DNA from: Gaetbulibacter_A aestuarii
GTDB taxonomy: Bacteria; Bacteroidota; Bacteroidia; Flavobacteriales; Flavobacteriaceae
Assembly (NCBI RefSeq): GCF_039537665.1
Contig: NZ_BAABAY010000001.1
Coordinates: forward strand, 992,001-1,056,000
Reading direction: 5' to 3'
Length of the DNA: 64,000 bases
The position numbers and the translations under genes were made by a program. Each line of letters starts with the position of its first letter. Position 1 is the first letter of the stretch. A model generated the notes under the pieces. That model was not told the DNA's origin, did no database searches, and saw nothing but the letters and a program-made list of their open reading frames with translations. Shown here in pieces: positions 1 through 9,256 of the stretch.

Positions 1-285
1 ACCTTGGGAAGTTACAATGAATCCTGCGACTAATGTTTTATCGAATATGCCTTCAGCGTCATAATCTTCGTTTTGAATAGTTAAAAGGGGTCTAAGATCC
101 ATAGCCAATTGTTCCTGACCGATAACAGGCGTAGCTTTAACCGCTGTATTTTTATGGAACACTATCCCACTTAGGGTATCGGTAAGTCGCTCGCATGGCC
201 TATTTTCTTGTGCATAAATGTTCGAGCAAAAAGGGAAAACAAATAAAAAAATAAAATATTTAAGAGTTACTCTAAGTGATTTCAT
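1..285 (-). CDS. N-terminus of a secreted protein (partial, runs off the left edge)
   Basis: Only the first 95 codons are present, read leftward from an ATG at 285. The product starts with a basic, then hydrophobic stretch of about 26 residues ending IYAQ, a typical signal-peptidase-I export signal of Bacteroidota. The mature start (ENRPCERLTD) and the edge segment VAGFIVTSQG faintly recall the TonB-C-like secreted proteins of Flavobacteria, but too little is visible for a family call. It lies 52 bp downstream of the lactate dehydrogenase gene on the same strand. The gene is certain; the function is unknown. Confidence 0.7.
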   Translation of the reverse strand, partial: MKSLRVTLKYFIFLFVFPFCSNIYAQENRPCERLTDTLSGIVFHKNTAVKATPVIGQEQLAMDLRPLLTIQNEDYDAEGIFDKTLVAGFIVTSQG

Positions 286-337
286 TTTATGGTTTTGTTA
301 GCGAAAATGCGATTATTCTTTTTCAATATACTATAAA

Positions 338-1330
338 TTATGTTTTTACTTCGTTTTTTAAAACCGCTCCTTCTTTAAAACTTTTAATATTATCCAGGGT
401 TGTGGTAGTAATCTTGTCCATGGCTTCCTGAGTAAAAAAGGCTTGATGCGACGTAATTAAAACATTTGGGAAACTCATTAATCTTAAAATCGTTTCGTCT
501 TTAATAATATGCTCGGAATGATCTTCGAAAAAGAGATTTTCTTCCTGCTCGTAAACATCGATACCCAAATAACCAATTTTATTATTTATCAAACCATCGA
601 TAACATCATTAGTATCTATAAGCGCCCCGCGACTAGTATTGATAATCATAACGCCCTCTTTCATTTCTGCTATTGAAGATTTGTTTATGATATGTTTGGT
701 ATGCACATTTAAAGGACAGTGAAGTGAAATGATATCAGATTTTTTAAACAGTTCTTTCAGACTTACAAAAGTTACTCCCAGGTCTTTTAAAGCTTGATTT
801 TCGTTAATGTCGAAAGCTAAAATCTGAACTCCGAAACCTTGAGCCACATGACAAAATGCAGCACCTATTTGACCTGTACCTATAACGCCAAGTGTTTTTC
901 CGTGTATGTTAAAACCTATAAGATTCTTCAATGAAAAATTACCCTCACGAACCCGATTGTAGGCCTTATGCGTTTTTCGATTCAGGGTCAGGATTAGGGC
1001 CATGGCATGTTCGGCAACAGCCTCCGGAGAGTAGGCCGGAACCCTCACCACTTTAATATGAGCTTCCCGAGCAGCTTCAAGATCAACATTGTTGTAACCG
1101 GCACAGCGCAAGGCAATCAGCCTGATTCCGTTTTCAGCTAAAATCTTGATAGTTTCTTTATTTACTACATCATTCACAAAAACACAAACAGCATCAAATC
1201 CGGATGTGATTTGTGCTGTTTTTTCATTCAGTGCTGATTCTAAAAAAGTAAAGTCGAAGTGATAATTTTTGTTGTAATTTTCAAAATAATCCTGATCATA
1301 GGATTTGGTGTTAAATACGGCAATTTTCAT
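338..1330 (-). CDS. ldhA: D-lactate dehydrogenase (2-hydroxyacid dehydrogenase family)
   Basis: NAD-dependent reduction of pyruvate to D-lactate, a cytosolic fermentation step. The 330 residues match the length of E. coli LdhA (329 aa). The Rossmann motif GTGQIG is at residues 151-156. The catalytic trio of the D-2-hydroxyacid dehydrogenases falls where expected: Arg234 in NTSRG, Glu263 after DVYEQ, and His295 in SHQAFF. The segment LRCAGYNNVD (74-83) is the usual substrate-loop signature of the LdhA branch. ATG start at 1330. It is a single gene with about 110 bp of unannotated upstream sequence. A related hydroxyacid dehydrogenase is possible, but the residue spacing strongly favours LdhA. 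Confidence 0.9.
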   Translation of the reverse strand: MKIAVFNTKSYDQDYFENYNKNYHFDFTFLESALNEKTAQITSGFDAVCVFVNDVVNKETIKILAENGIRLIALRCAGYNNVDLEAAREAHIKVVRVPAYSPEAVAEHAMALILTLNRKTHKAYNRVREGNFSLKNLIGFNIHGKTLGVIGTGQIGAAFCHVAQGFGVQILAFDINENQALKDLGVTFVSLKELFKKSDIISLHCPLNVHTKHIINKSSIAEMKEGVMIINTSRGALIDTNDVIDGLINNKIGYLGIDVYEQEENLFFEDHSEHIIKDETILRLMSFPNVLITSHQAFFTQEAMDKITTTTLDNIKSFKEGAVLKNEVKT

Positions 1331-1441
1331 AATACTAATAGCTTCAGGTTAACGGTTTTGGTGATCCGCCTGAAGTCTAAAGATAGTATTTTCAAAATCA
1401 AAAATTTATGCCTTAATACATCTATTTAAATGGCATAGCAC

Positions 1442-2164
1442 TTATTTAATTTGATACTCTACAAAAAGTGTGGCCCGCACTTTAACCATACCGGTACTTA
1501 TTGCTACAGGTTGATTTGATGCTGAAAAGGCAGCACGATCGTTTTCAGCCAGCGCTTTAGCATTATTCTGAGGTTGTGTTGCAGAAATTTGAACGTTACC
1601 TATTTTTAAAATTTCCTTTTTAGATTCCGGTAGGTTTTGAAGTAATCTATCTGCCAGTAAATTGGCTTTCTGAAGGGCATTTACATAAGCATCATTTTTT
1701 AATTCATCCATTTTTGAATGCGAGTAACTCAATCCGCTAAGATCCAGATTTTCATTACCCAATAAAGCAGTATACATGGTATCGAGTTTTTTCAGATCTT
1801 TTACAGTGACATAAATTGAAGTGCTACTTCTATAACCTTCAAAAACCTTTGAATTATTTACCCAGGTATAACTTTTATTCAAATTTACAGAGGTCGTTAA
1901 AATATCATCCTCCGGAATTCCAAAACTTTTTATGGTTCTCATTAAAGCATTTGATTGGTCTACCAAACAGTTTTTTGATATTTCAATTGATTTATCCAAA
2001 CAACTCAAATTAATGTTAAAGCTCGCCATATCGGGACGTGTTTCCACCTCGCCTGTAGAGCACAGCATAATAGTTTTAAAACTTGAATTTGAATTGGTGA
2101 CTGCCGACTGACTTTGGCAGCTCAACACGAAAAATAGGCTGAAAATTGTGATAAGATATTTCAT
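1442..2164 (-). CDS. SIMPL domain-containing lipoprotein (DUF541)
   Basis: A 240-residue envelope protein. The N-terminus is a lipoprotein signal ending VLSC, with Cys16 as the likely lipidated residue. The remainder is a SIMPL/DUF541 domain, recognisable from STGEVETRPDMASF near the start and the central Y-L-N-K-SYTW and VKDLKKLDTMY segments. Members are periplasmic or outer-membrane-facing proteins of poorly defined role; some relatives (such as E. coli YggE) are linked to oxidative stress. It stands alone, with 41 bp between its start and the end of the SGNH hydrolase gene upstream, so it may be co-transcribed with it. Confidence 0.8.
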   Translation of the reverse strand: MKYLITIFSLFFVLSCQSQSAVTNSNSSFKTIMLCSTGEVETRPDMASFNINLSCLDKSIEISKNCLVDQSNALMRTIKSFGIPEDDILTTSVNLNKSYTWVNNSKVFEGYRSSTSIYVTVKDLKKLDTMYTALLGNENLDLSGLSYSHSKMDELKNDAYVNALQKANLLADRLLQNLPESKKEILKIGNVQISATQPQNNAKALAENDRAAFSASNQPVAISTGMVKVRATLFVEYQIK

Positions 2165-2205
2165 AAGGATGTTGTTTTTATAACGTGTTTACAAGGTTTG
2201 TGCCA

Positions 2206-2835
2206 TTATTTTGAAAAGAACAAATTTTCCACAATGATTTTCGCAGCTACTTGACTTCCCTTCAAAGAGGGATGAAATCCGTCCGACCCGTAATAGTCGA
2301 AATTACTGGTGTCATCAAAATGAGTTTTCCAAACCTTGCCAACAGGAAGCAATAAAGCATGATTTTTTTTAGCAGCATCGGAATAATTCCCGATCACTTT
2401 GTTGAAAGTATGATAGTAAGTCAAAGCCGGCCAAACCATAAAGTAGCATAATTTAGCATGATTCAATTGGCAGAGTTCACTGTATTTTTGGCCATCATTC
2501 AGGAGCATTTCCCGACCTTCATTTTGAGAGGAAGGTCCCTGTTGAATGATTACAAAATCAAAATTTTGGCTAGATATTAATTTTTGAACTTTACCATCTT
2601 TCCAATGGTCAATAATGGCGTAATCCGGAAAAGCCAAAAGCGTATAATCAACAGAAATTCCTCTCAAAGCAGCCTGGTTTTTTACAAGTTCCGGAAGATT
2701 GTTGATATATGTTAGGCTATTTCCAACGAATAAAACGTGATAAACCTTTTTGGAGGAATTGCCATTCTTTTCTTGTCCGAATACCAGGGTAGAAGCTAGA
2801 AATATTATGACAAAAAAAGAATGATATTTGGGCAT
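2206..2835 (-). CDS. Secreted SGNH/GDSL-type hydrolase
   Basis: A 209-residue secreted esterase-like enzyme, substrate unknown. I chose the ATG at 2835 because it begins a good signal peptide (MPKYHSFFVI, ending VFGQ). A longer reading frame exists upstream but would overlap the neighbouring peptidase gene and precede the signal peptide with charged sequence. Block I is FVGNSLT with nucleophile Ser40. The catalytic Asp and His are in DGFHPS (Asp185, His188), and IIQQGPSSQ around 96-104 fits the oxyanion-hole block. The gene starts 16 bp after the stop of the M1 peptidase and probably shares its transcript. Confidence 0.8.
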   Translation of the reverse strand: MPKYHSFFVIIFLASTLVFGQEKNGNSSKKVYHVLFVGNSLTYINNLPELVKNQAALRGISVDYTLLAFPDYAIIDHWKDGKVQKLISSQNFDFVIIQQGPSSQNEGREMLLNDGQKYSELCQLNHAKLCYFMVWPALTYYHTFNKVIGNYSDAAKKNHALLLPVGKVWKTHFDDTSNFDYYGSDGFHPSLKGSQVAAKIIVENLFFSK

Positions 2836-2851
2836 AATGACTTTAAAAAAT

Positions 2852-4447
2852 TCATTTGTTCTTATCTTCATATAACAACCAGGTCTCAGGATCCAAAATA
2901 ACTGCATCTGGTTTCGAATTTAGATCCATTTCGAAGGTATTCTTAGCAGCATCGATCTGAACGGTTTTTAAGGTCATTTTGTTTCCTTGAACGATGCCTA
3001 TGTCAACAGGAAAACGGAACGTATAATAGGTCTGTAACTGATTAATATGAAGTTTTAATTTACCCTGAGAGAAGGTCCAATCCCATTGTAGCTCCGGATA
3101 TCCTTTATTGAAGATCCATTCTTCAAAGAAATGTTCAAGGTTCTGGCCGGATACTTTTTCCATGATCGTTCTGAAATCTGTTGTGGAAACATTAGTGTCT
3201 TTGTAGGTTTTATAATATAACCGAATCCCGTTCCAGAAGGTTTCATTGCCAAATTTATGGCGCAGCATATTCAATACCCAACCTCCTTTTTGATACGTGT
3301 TCACGCTCAATACCTTGAAAGGATCTTTAATGGTGTTATCTACTACCGGTGAAGGATTTTCTTTAAAATAGTCTATAATTTCTTGTCGGTCTATTTCCAG
3401 TTCAGCTTTGCGTTTTTCATCGCCGTAAACCGATTCCTGAAATAAAACAGCAAAGTAGGTAGCAAAACCTTCACTTAGCCAAACCTGATTCCAGCTGTTT
3501 TCCGTTACTGAATCTCCAAACCATTGATGCGCAATTTCGTGCGCAATAGTTTGTTCATAGGTATTCTTCCCGGTTACAGAGCGTTCGGGATAGGTAATTG
3601 TTCCGGCGTTTTCTAAACCACCCCATTGGGTTTTAGCTTGTACATTAGCAAGTTTTGCCCAGGGAAACGGCCCGATCTCTTTAGTGAAATATTTTAAAAC
3701 ATCAACAGCCACGGCATAATCTGAAAAACCTTCCAAACGGTTTTCAGGATACACCCAGGCCGTTACCGGAATATTATCAACGGAACCAAGCAGCGTTGAG
3801 GCAAATTTGGTGACGCCTATAGTAACCACTTTAGTTGCAACAGGAGCCGGTTCTCGATAAACGGTGAGTTTGTAACCATTACCAAGATTGCTTTCCTGAA
3901 TTTTTTTTCCGGTAGCAACCACATCGTAACATTCCGGTGCCGTAACCTCAAAACTTACCGTAGCTTTATCATAGGGGTGATCCACACATGGTAACCAATA
4001 ACGAGCTAGGTTGGGCCAGTTATCACCAAAAAAGGAACGCTGACCAAATTTTGTGGTACTTATTACCAAACCTTTTTCTGCCATGCCGTGATATGCAATT
4101 TTGAAGATTCTTTGCTTTGATTCGCCGGAACTCATAGGAATTACAATTCTATTATTTGAAAAGGTATAATCAACCGGTTGATCCTGCTCGAAAACACCCG
4201 TTACCGTCATACCATATAATCCTGTTTTTTTAATAAGATCTAAAGAAAAAGAGTTAGCCTCTGCTTTAAGATCAACAGTTACCAAAGCTTCACCTTGGAT
4301 TACGTTAGTAGAATCATTAAGCGTTACATGGAAATCGTAGGCCTGAACATTGGCTAAGGGCTGACGTTTATAAAGATCCTGAGCGGATAGAAAATAAACC
4401 TGAAGAATGCCTGCCAGAGAAAGAAGGATTTTTTTAAGTATCGCCAT
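2852..4447 (-). CDS. M1 family metallopeptidase (aminopeptidase N-like)
   Basis: A secreted zinc aminopeptidase of 531 residues with an N-terminal signal peptide ending FLSAQ. The zinc site is HEIAH at 303-307 with the third ligand Glu326 in WLSEGF, the HExxH-18-E pattern of the gluzincin M1 family. The substrate-anchoring motif GGLENAG (276-282) corresponds to GxMEN. The protein ends soon after the catalytic domain and lacks the long C-terminal ARM domain of E. coli PepN (870 aa), as usual for short Bacteroidota members. It probably trims peptides in the periplasm or at the cell surface. The SGNH hydrolase gene follows 16 bp downstream. Confidence 0.88.
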   Translation of the reverse strand: MAILKKILLSLAGILQVYFLSAQDLYKRQPLANVQAYDFHVTLNDSTNVIQGEALVTVDLKAEANSFSLDLIKKTGLYGMTVTGVFEQDQPVDYTFSNNRIVIPMSSGESKQRIFKIAYHGMAEKGLVISTTKFGQRSFFGDNWPNLARYWLPCVDHPYDKATVSFEVTAPECYDVVATGKKIQESNLGNGYKLTVYREPAPVATKVVTIGVTKFASTLLGSVDNIPVTAWVYPENRLEGFSDYAVAVDVLKYFTKEIGPFPWAKLANVQAKTQWGGLENAGTITYPERSVTGKNTYEQTIAHEIAHQWFGDSVTENSWNQVWLSEGFATYFAVLFQESVYGDEKRKAELEIDRQEIIDYFKENPSPVVDNTIKDPFKVLSVNTYQKGGWVLNMLRHKFGNETFWNGIRLYYKTYKDTNVSTTDFRTIMEKVSGQNLEHFFEEWIFNKGYPELQWDWTFSQGKLKLHINQLQTYYTFRFPVDIGIVQGNKMTLKTVQIDAAKNTFEMDLNSKPDAVILDPETWLLYEDKNK

Positions 4448-4587
4448 GAAATATTCTTTGATTTTTTTTGGAATGCTAATACGAGATAAAGATAATGCTT
4501 TTTAACCTTTATGGCTGAAGCCGGATATTTACCGAAAAGGCTTTCCTCATAAAGGCTTGAATGTTAAATCTTTTTAATCAGTGACTT

Positions 4588-5187
4588 TTAATGATATGTA
4601 TCTTCCTTTTTGTAATAATTGGTAAGAATAGATGCCAAAGGCTCTTCTTTTTTTAAAATCTTTTCAATTTGATTCTGGACTTTTGGAGCTAGTATTTGCC
4701 ATAAAGGTTGGTCTAAAGCGCTAATTTTTGGAAATACTTTTTCGATCTTTTTATCCCAAACTTTAAAATATTTTAAAAGATCGTCCGGATAAACCGTTTT
4801 TCGTTTGGTGCCTTCATTAACCCCTTTAAAAGGAGCAGAAATATTAAGGTAGCCATAATCATCGGTTAATTGTTCTCCTATCCGGATATCTCTAACGGCA
4901 ATTTCAAAATCATAAGCTGTCGATAGGCAGTTTGAGTTAAAGCTGTGATTTACATACCGACCATTATCCCAGCATAATACCATGTTGCCTTGATTGTTGC
5001 GATAGGTATAGGTGTCTAGGATGTTTTGGTAAATAGGGTCTAAATTTTGAATTTCCAGAGGTGTAAATTCTCGATCCAATTTATCTAAAACCCATGTAAT
5101 AGTACCCGCCGGAATGAATTTAGTGGCAACAACGCCATATCCTATTTCACTACTGATAAATTGTAGTTCTGTGTGAGGATGAATCAA
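4588..5187 (-). CDS. SET domain-containing protein (putative protein lysine methyltransferase)
   Basis: A 199-residue protein, apparently cytosolic. The SET core is visible: GYGVVATKFIPAGT (16-29) matches the N-terminal strand pair; RYVNHSFNSNC (77-87) is the RFxNHSCxPN signature that binds S-adenosylmethionine; and IGEQLTDDYG (103-112) is the GEELTxDY motif of the pseudoknot. The cysteine-rich post-SET segment seen in many eukaryotic enzymes is absent, and the C-terminal 80 residues are Lys/Glu-rich. Bacterial SET proteins occur sporadically, and their targets are mostly unknown. It is a single gene with 140 bp to the peptidase and 188 bp to the hexosaminidase. The family call is firm; activity is inferred. 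Confidence 0.82.
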   Translation of the reverse strand: MIHPHTELQFISSEIGYGVVATKFIPAGTITWVLDKLDREFTPLEIQNLDPIYQNILDTYTYRNNQGNMVLCWDNGRYVNHSFNSNCLSTAYDFEIAVRDIRIGEQLTDDYGYLNISAPFKGVNEGTKRKTVYPDDLLKYFKVWDKKIEKVFPKISALDQPLWQILAPKVQNQIEKILKKEEPLASILTNYYKKEDTYH

Positions 5188-5375
5188 GTTGAAAAGTTTT
5201 AAAAAATAGTATTGGATTTTACAGTTTCGTTTTTGGATTTACCCAAACTAAAGATAGTTTTTTTTTGAATTGAAAATGAGTTTTTTTTGGTTTAGCCAAG
5301 GAATAATTTTTAATTAAAAAATAAGGCTTTAAGTTCTTTGAATCAAAAGCTTCAACGCCATGAATGGGATCTGTT

Positions 5376-7046
5376 TTAATCCGCAAACACATGCTTACAA
5401 TAATTAATATTCCAGGCTTCGTATAAACTCTTAAATTGCTTCAAACGCCATTTAAAATCACCCCAGTTCTTTTGATCAGGAGATGTCCACAAAACTTCTG
5501 ACAATGCCGTCATCCTGGGAAAAAGCATATATTCGGCTTGCGATTGGCTTGTAATATATTCCGTCCATAAATTCGCCTGACCTCCAAGAATAAATTGATG
5601 TTTATGGCCGTCAAGTTCATCAGGAACCGGGTTGAAAGCATATACTTTTTCTATGGGTAAATAGCCACCAATTGCCAAAGGTTCGGTGTCTTTATTTTTT
5701 GATTGGTAATGATCGAAATAACAATGGGAATTTGGACTCATAATGACATCGTGATTCTCTTTAGCCGCTGCAATACCACCTCTATTTCCTCGCCAGGACA
5801 TCACGGTAGCATTAGGAGCCAAACCCCCTTCAAGAATTTCATCCCAGCCAATGATCTGTTTTCCTTTACTATTAACAAATTTTTCAACGCGTTGAATAAA
5901 ATAGCTTTGAAGTTCGTGTTCATCAGCCAAGCCGAGTTCCTTCATTCTTTTTTGACATTGAGGACAGCGTTTCCAATTACCTTTCGGACATTCGTCGCCT
6001 CCGATATGAATGTATTTTGAAGGGAAAAGGTCCATAACCTCTAGAAGCACATTTTCAACAAAAGTGAATGTTTCTTCCTTTCCGGCGCAATACACATCAT
6101 TAAAAACACCCCAGGTTTCCTGCACAATTTTAGGTTGTCCTTCGTTTTGTTGAATTTTAGAAACTTTGGAGATCATATTATTGGGTATTATAGTAGGTTC
6201 TTTAGGAAAACAACTCAAAAACGGATACGCCGCAATGGCCGCGCTACTGTGCCCCGGAAGTTCAATTTCAGGAATTATAGTAATATGTCTGGAAGCCGCG
6301 TAACCAATAATATCTTTAATTTCTTTCTGAGAATAAAAACCTCCATATCTCTGATTATCATTGGTCGTTCCGGGGAAATGTCCTTTGATAGTACCGTTTC
6401 TCCAGCCACCAATATCGGTGAGTTTGGGATATTTTTTTATTTCGATACGCCAACCCTGATCATCGGTAAGATGCCAGTGAAATCGATTCATTTTATGTAA
6501 GGCCAAAAAATCAATATAACGCTTGATAAATTCAGGTGGGAAAAAATGTCGGGCAACATCTAAATGCATTCCGCGATAAGCAAAACGAGGCTTATCTTTA
6601 ATAAGGGTTGCCGGTATTGTGATTGTTTCATTTTGATTGGAAATCAATTGACATAAACTTTGAATGCCGTAAAATATTCCTGCTGAGGTTTTACCTGAAA
6701 TGATGATAATTTCAGGTTGAATTGAAAGAATATAGGCCTCTTTATTCTGGATTGAAGAATCAAGCTTTAAAAGGATATTGCCGTTCTTTTGGGTATCAAA
6801 GGGTATGCTTACACCAGTTTGTTGACGAAGTAATTGAGCTAAAAAATTACCTTCAAATTCAAGGTCTGAATTTCCAAAGATTCTGGTATTTTCATCCATC
6901 ACAAAGCGCCCTTTCAATATTTGTAAAGAGGCTGGTTTTGGGATGATCGGGTAGTCTTCCTGAGTATTATTAAAATCAATGAATTTATTTTTACAACTGT
7001 AAAAAGTGAGGTTTATGATCAGTAGTAATAGCAGGTGGAATCTCAT
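5376..7046 (-). CDS. Beta-N-acetylhexosaminidase lipoprotein (GH20)
   Basis: An envelope-anchored glycoside hydrolase of 556 residues that removes terminal beta-linked GlcNAc or GalNAc, for example from chitin oligomers, peptidoglycan fragments or glycans. The signal peptide ends LTFYSC, giving lipidation at Cys18. A GH20b-like N-terminal domain (about 30-150) precedes the catalytic TIM barrel, which begins at RGMHLDVARHFF. The paired catalytic Asp351-Glu352 lie in HIGGDECPKGNW, and LTDDQGWR and PGHSSAA are other conserved active-site segments. No other chitin or glycan genes are adjacent, so the natural substrate cannot be set from context. Confidence 0.92.
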   Translation of the reverse strand: MRFHLLLLLIINLTFYSCKNKFIDFNNTQEDYPIIPKPASLQILKGRFVMDENTRIFGNSDLEFEGNFLAQLLRQQTGVSIPFDTQKNGNILLKLDSSIQNKEAYILSIQPEIIIISGKTSAGIFYGIQSLCQLISNQNETITIPATLIKDKPRFAYRGMHLDVARHFFPPEFIKRYIDFLALHKMNRFHWHLTDDQGWRIEIKKYPKLTDIGGWRNGTIKGHFPGTTNDNQRYGGFYSQKEIKDIIGYAASRHITIIPEIELPGHSSAAIAAYPFLSCFPKEPTIIPNNMISKVSKIQQNEGQPKIVQETWGVFNDVYCAGKEETFTFVENVLLEVMDLFPSKYIHIGGDECPKGNWKRCPQCQKRMKELGLADEHELQSYFIQRVEKFVNSKGKQIIGWDEILEGGLAPNATVMSWRGNRGGIAAAKENHDVIMSPNSHCYFDHYQSKNKDTEPLAIGGYLPIEKVYAFNPVPDELDGHKHQFILGGQANLWTEYITSQSQAEYMLFPRMTALSEVLWTSPDQKNWGDFKWRLKQFKSLYEAWNINYCKHVFAD

Positions 7047-7076
7047 GTTTTAAAGATACTACATTTTGGATATTTT

Positions 7077-7883
7077 TTATAGATAAACCAGATTGTACCA
7101 TAGGTCGAAGGCCCCAAAAACGATTAGCATAAACCCGAAAATGCGCTCCAGGATGATACTTTTAAGATGGATAGCCAGTTTAGCTCCCAAATAAGAAAAT
7201 GGAATAGAACTGACCGATAAAAGCAAAACGACTTCCCAGTCGATATGACCTAAATACCAATGCGCAATAGTTCCGGGAATGGCGAGTCCTGCTGCTACCA
7301 GAAGACTGGAAGCTAAAGCTTGTTTGGTAGGCATTTTCAGGTAACGAATAAACAAGGGTCCGAATAATACACCACCGCTATTGGCTAGCAAACCTGCCAA
7401 AAATCCAACGGGTAAGGCTACGGTAATAACCTTCCATAATCTAATGATCGTAATTTTATCGGATTCAGGAATGGGTTTTCCAACAAAAAAAGAAAGCCCC
7501 AAAGCGAGGACAAAGAGACCTGTTAAAATCATCAATGTCTCACCTCCCAACCAATGGCTGTAAAAGGACCCTATCAAAGTAGCTGGAATACCTAATAATA
7601 TGCAAACAAGAACGACTTTTTTATTGATAAGCTTTTCTTTGTTGTAAGCGATAGAGGCTGAAATGGTTGTGGGTAAGGTAGCCGGAAGCGGAGAGGCTAA
7701 AGCAGCAAAAGGATTAATCCCTGCAAAAATTTGAAGGGCCGGAGTTGTAACGGCGCTTCCGCCTTTGCCTAATAAACCGGAAAGAAATCCTACCGTTGCG
7801 CCAATGATCAAAATCGTAATCTTGGACAAGTCACTAATTTCGAAACTATGCTTGATTTGAAGTACGATTAGGCTTAATTGCAT
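7077..7883 (-). CDS. TauE/SafE family sulfite exporter-like permease
   Basis: A polytopic inner-membrane protein of 268 residues with about eight hydrophobic segments. The two halves carry the family's repeated glycine-rich motif: GFLSGLLGKGGSAV near residues 32-45 and GFLAGLLANSGGVLFGPLF near 160-180. The family (formerly DUF81) exports small sulfur-containing or organic anions such as sulfite or sulfoacetate, but substrates of most members are unknown. ATG start at 7883. The cation transporter gene lies about 110 bp upstream on the same strand. No sulfur-metabolism gene is nearby, so the substrate is open. Confidence 0.8.
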   Translation of the reverse strand: MQLSLIVLQIKHSFEISDLSKITILIIGATVGFLSGLLGKGGSAVTTPALQIFAGINPFAALASPLPATLPTTISASIAYNKEKLINKKVVLVCILLGIPATLIGSFYSHWLGGETLMILTGLFVLALGLSFFVGKPIPESDKITIIRLWKVITVALPVGFLAGLLANSGGVLFGPLFIRYLKMPTKQALASSLLVAAGLAIPGTIAHWYLGHIDWEVVLLLSVSSIPFSYLGAKLAIHLKSIILERIFGFMLIVFGAFDLWYNLVYL

Positions 7884-7991
7884 CTCAGTTGCAGGAATAT
7901 TAAATAATACGGATTACGAAGGTAAGTACTAATTTCAGCAACCGAAAACGATGGCCGGAAAATCTCAAAAGTACCTCCAAAACAGCGATGT

Positions 7992-8786
7992 TTATTTACT
8001 CAACTTTAATATTCTGAAAGCACCCTGAAGAACCAGAACAAAAACTATAGTTCCGATGATGAGGTCCGGCATTCCTGAATTTAACCAGTGCACGAGAAAT
8101 CCTGCTGACAAAACGCCCAAATTAATGATCACATCGTTTGAGGTGAAGATCATACTCGCTTTCATGTGCGCTTCTTCTTTGCTTTTCGATTTCTGCATCA
8201 AATACAAACAAATAGCATTGGCGATCAAGGCAAAAATAGAAACGATGATCATGGTCTTAAAGTTTGGAAGACTTTCATAACCAAAAAAGCGTCTTAAAAT
8301 CTCAACAAAACCAATAATGGCAAGCGCCATTTGAAAATAACCGGCAAGTTTAGCAATCTGCTTTTTTCTAAATATGGTTCCGCCAACGGCCATTAAACTT
8401 AAACCGTAAACAAAACTGTCGGCCAACATATCCAGACTATCAGCAACCAATCCCATGGAACTGGAAATAACCCCTGTGGTCATTTCAATAATAAAAAAGG
8501 CAAAATTAATACCGAGAACCGTCCAAAGTAATTTGCGCTGATTTGTATGTTCTTCAAAAGCTAGTGCTTCAGCTGCTTCGGTTTTAATTTTTTTATCGCC
8601 TAAATTGAGATTACGGATAGCGTTTTCAATGGGAAGACTATCATCTTTATGGTATACCTCGAGTATTCTGTTGGGAATATCAAACTCCAAATGGGCAATA
8701 CCGGAAATACCATCTAATGACATGCGAATAAGATTTTCCTCGGAAGGACAATCCATTTTTGAAATTTCAAATGTGGTTTTGTTCAT
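7992..8786 (-). CDS. Cation transporter, CDF-like, with N-terminal HMA-like domain
   Basis: A 264-residue inner-membrane protein. Residues 1-65 resemble a heavy-metal-associated ferredoxin-like domain (FEISKMDCPSEENL) but carry one Cys rather than CxxC. Six hydrophobic segments follow. The cation diffusion facilitator signature is recognisable in GLVADSLDMLADSF (112-125). The metal site looks atypical: the usual HxxxD pairs on TM2 and TM5 read DxxxD (Asp119, Asp123) and DxxxN (Asp218, Asn222). The C-terminal cytosolic domain of most CDF exporters is absent. Likely a divalent metal or cation efflux protein. The exact ion is unknown, and no metal regulator is adjacent. Confidence 0.75.
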   Translation of the reverse strand: MNKTTFEISKMDCPSEENLIRMSLDGISGIAHLEFDIPNRILEVYHKDDSLPIENAIRNLNLGDKKIKTEAAEALAFEEHTNQRKLLWTVLGINFAFFIIEMTTGVISSSMGLVADSLDMLADSFVYGLSLMAVGGTIFRKKQIAKLAGYFQMALAIIGFVEILRRFFGYESLPNFKTMIIVSIFALIANAICLYLMQKSKSKEEAHMKASMIFTSNDVIINLGVLSAGFLVHWLNSGMPDLIIGTIVFVLVLQGAFRILKLSK

Positions 8787-8891
8787 GTTTCAGCGGGCTT
8801 CAATCAGAGACTTTTGTGTTTACATTAAAATGACGAGAAATGATTATTACGACACCTTCATGACCAGGCAAAGTTATGATTTTAACGGTAT

Positions 8892-9200
8892 CTAATTTGA
8901 TTGACCAATTAAAATTGTTGGTGCACCACCACTTGAAATACGATGTGCATCTGCAGCAACTTCTTGCATGCCCGGTGAAGCCATTGCTGCCTGAAGTGCT
9001 TCAGCAGATTCAAAAGGCATATTGAACATTCTGTAGAATGGTGGATTACCGTCAGGTCCGGCCAAAAATTTAGTTACGGTATACGGTTTGGCATCATTAG
9101 GAATCCCTGTTTTTTCATGAAGTAATTTCATGTGGGCAGCATAATCTTTTTCAAATTGGTCGGCATCTTGGGGTTGTGGATACAGTACTACTAAATTCAT
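8892..9200 (-). CDS. EthD family reductase-like small protein
   Basis: A 102-residue protein of the dimeric alpha/beta-barrel EthD family, recognised from the opening NLVVLYPQPQDADQFEKDY, the FYRMFNMPFES strand and the closing helix with AMASPGMQEVAADAHR. The family is named for a protein needed for ethyl tert-butyl ether degradation, but most small members have no known reaction. The C-terminus (APTILIGQSN) is typical of Bacteroidota members. It is followed 56 bp upstream by the DUF2200 gene on the same strand. Function unknown. Confidence 0.72.
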   Translation of the reverse strand: MNLVVLYPQPQDADQFEKDYAAHMKLLHEKTGIPNDAKPYTVTKFLAGPDGNPPFYRMFNMPFESAEALQAAMASPGMQEVAADAHRISSGGAPTILIGQSN

Positions 9201-9256
9201 CGGTGGTTGTTTAAATATTAGCTTACTCTATCGGTTTTCAGCATCCCCGTAATTAT

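Noticed and set aside
2836..2907. A longer start for the SGNH hydrolase
   Set aside because: The added 24 residues overlap the M1 peptidase gene and place the signal peptide internally; the ATG at 2835 is better.
8605..8895. Plus-strand reading frame overlapping the cation transporter start
   Set aside because: It runs antisense to a well-supported gene, and its codon pattern and composition give no independent sign of coding.
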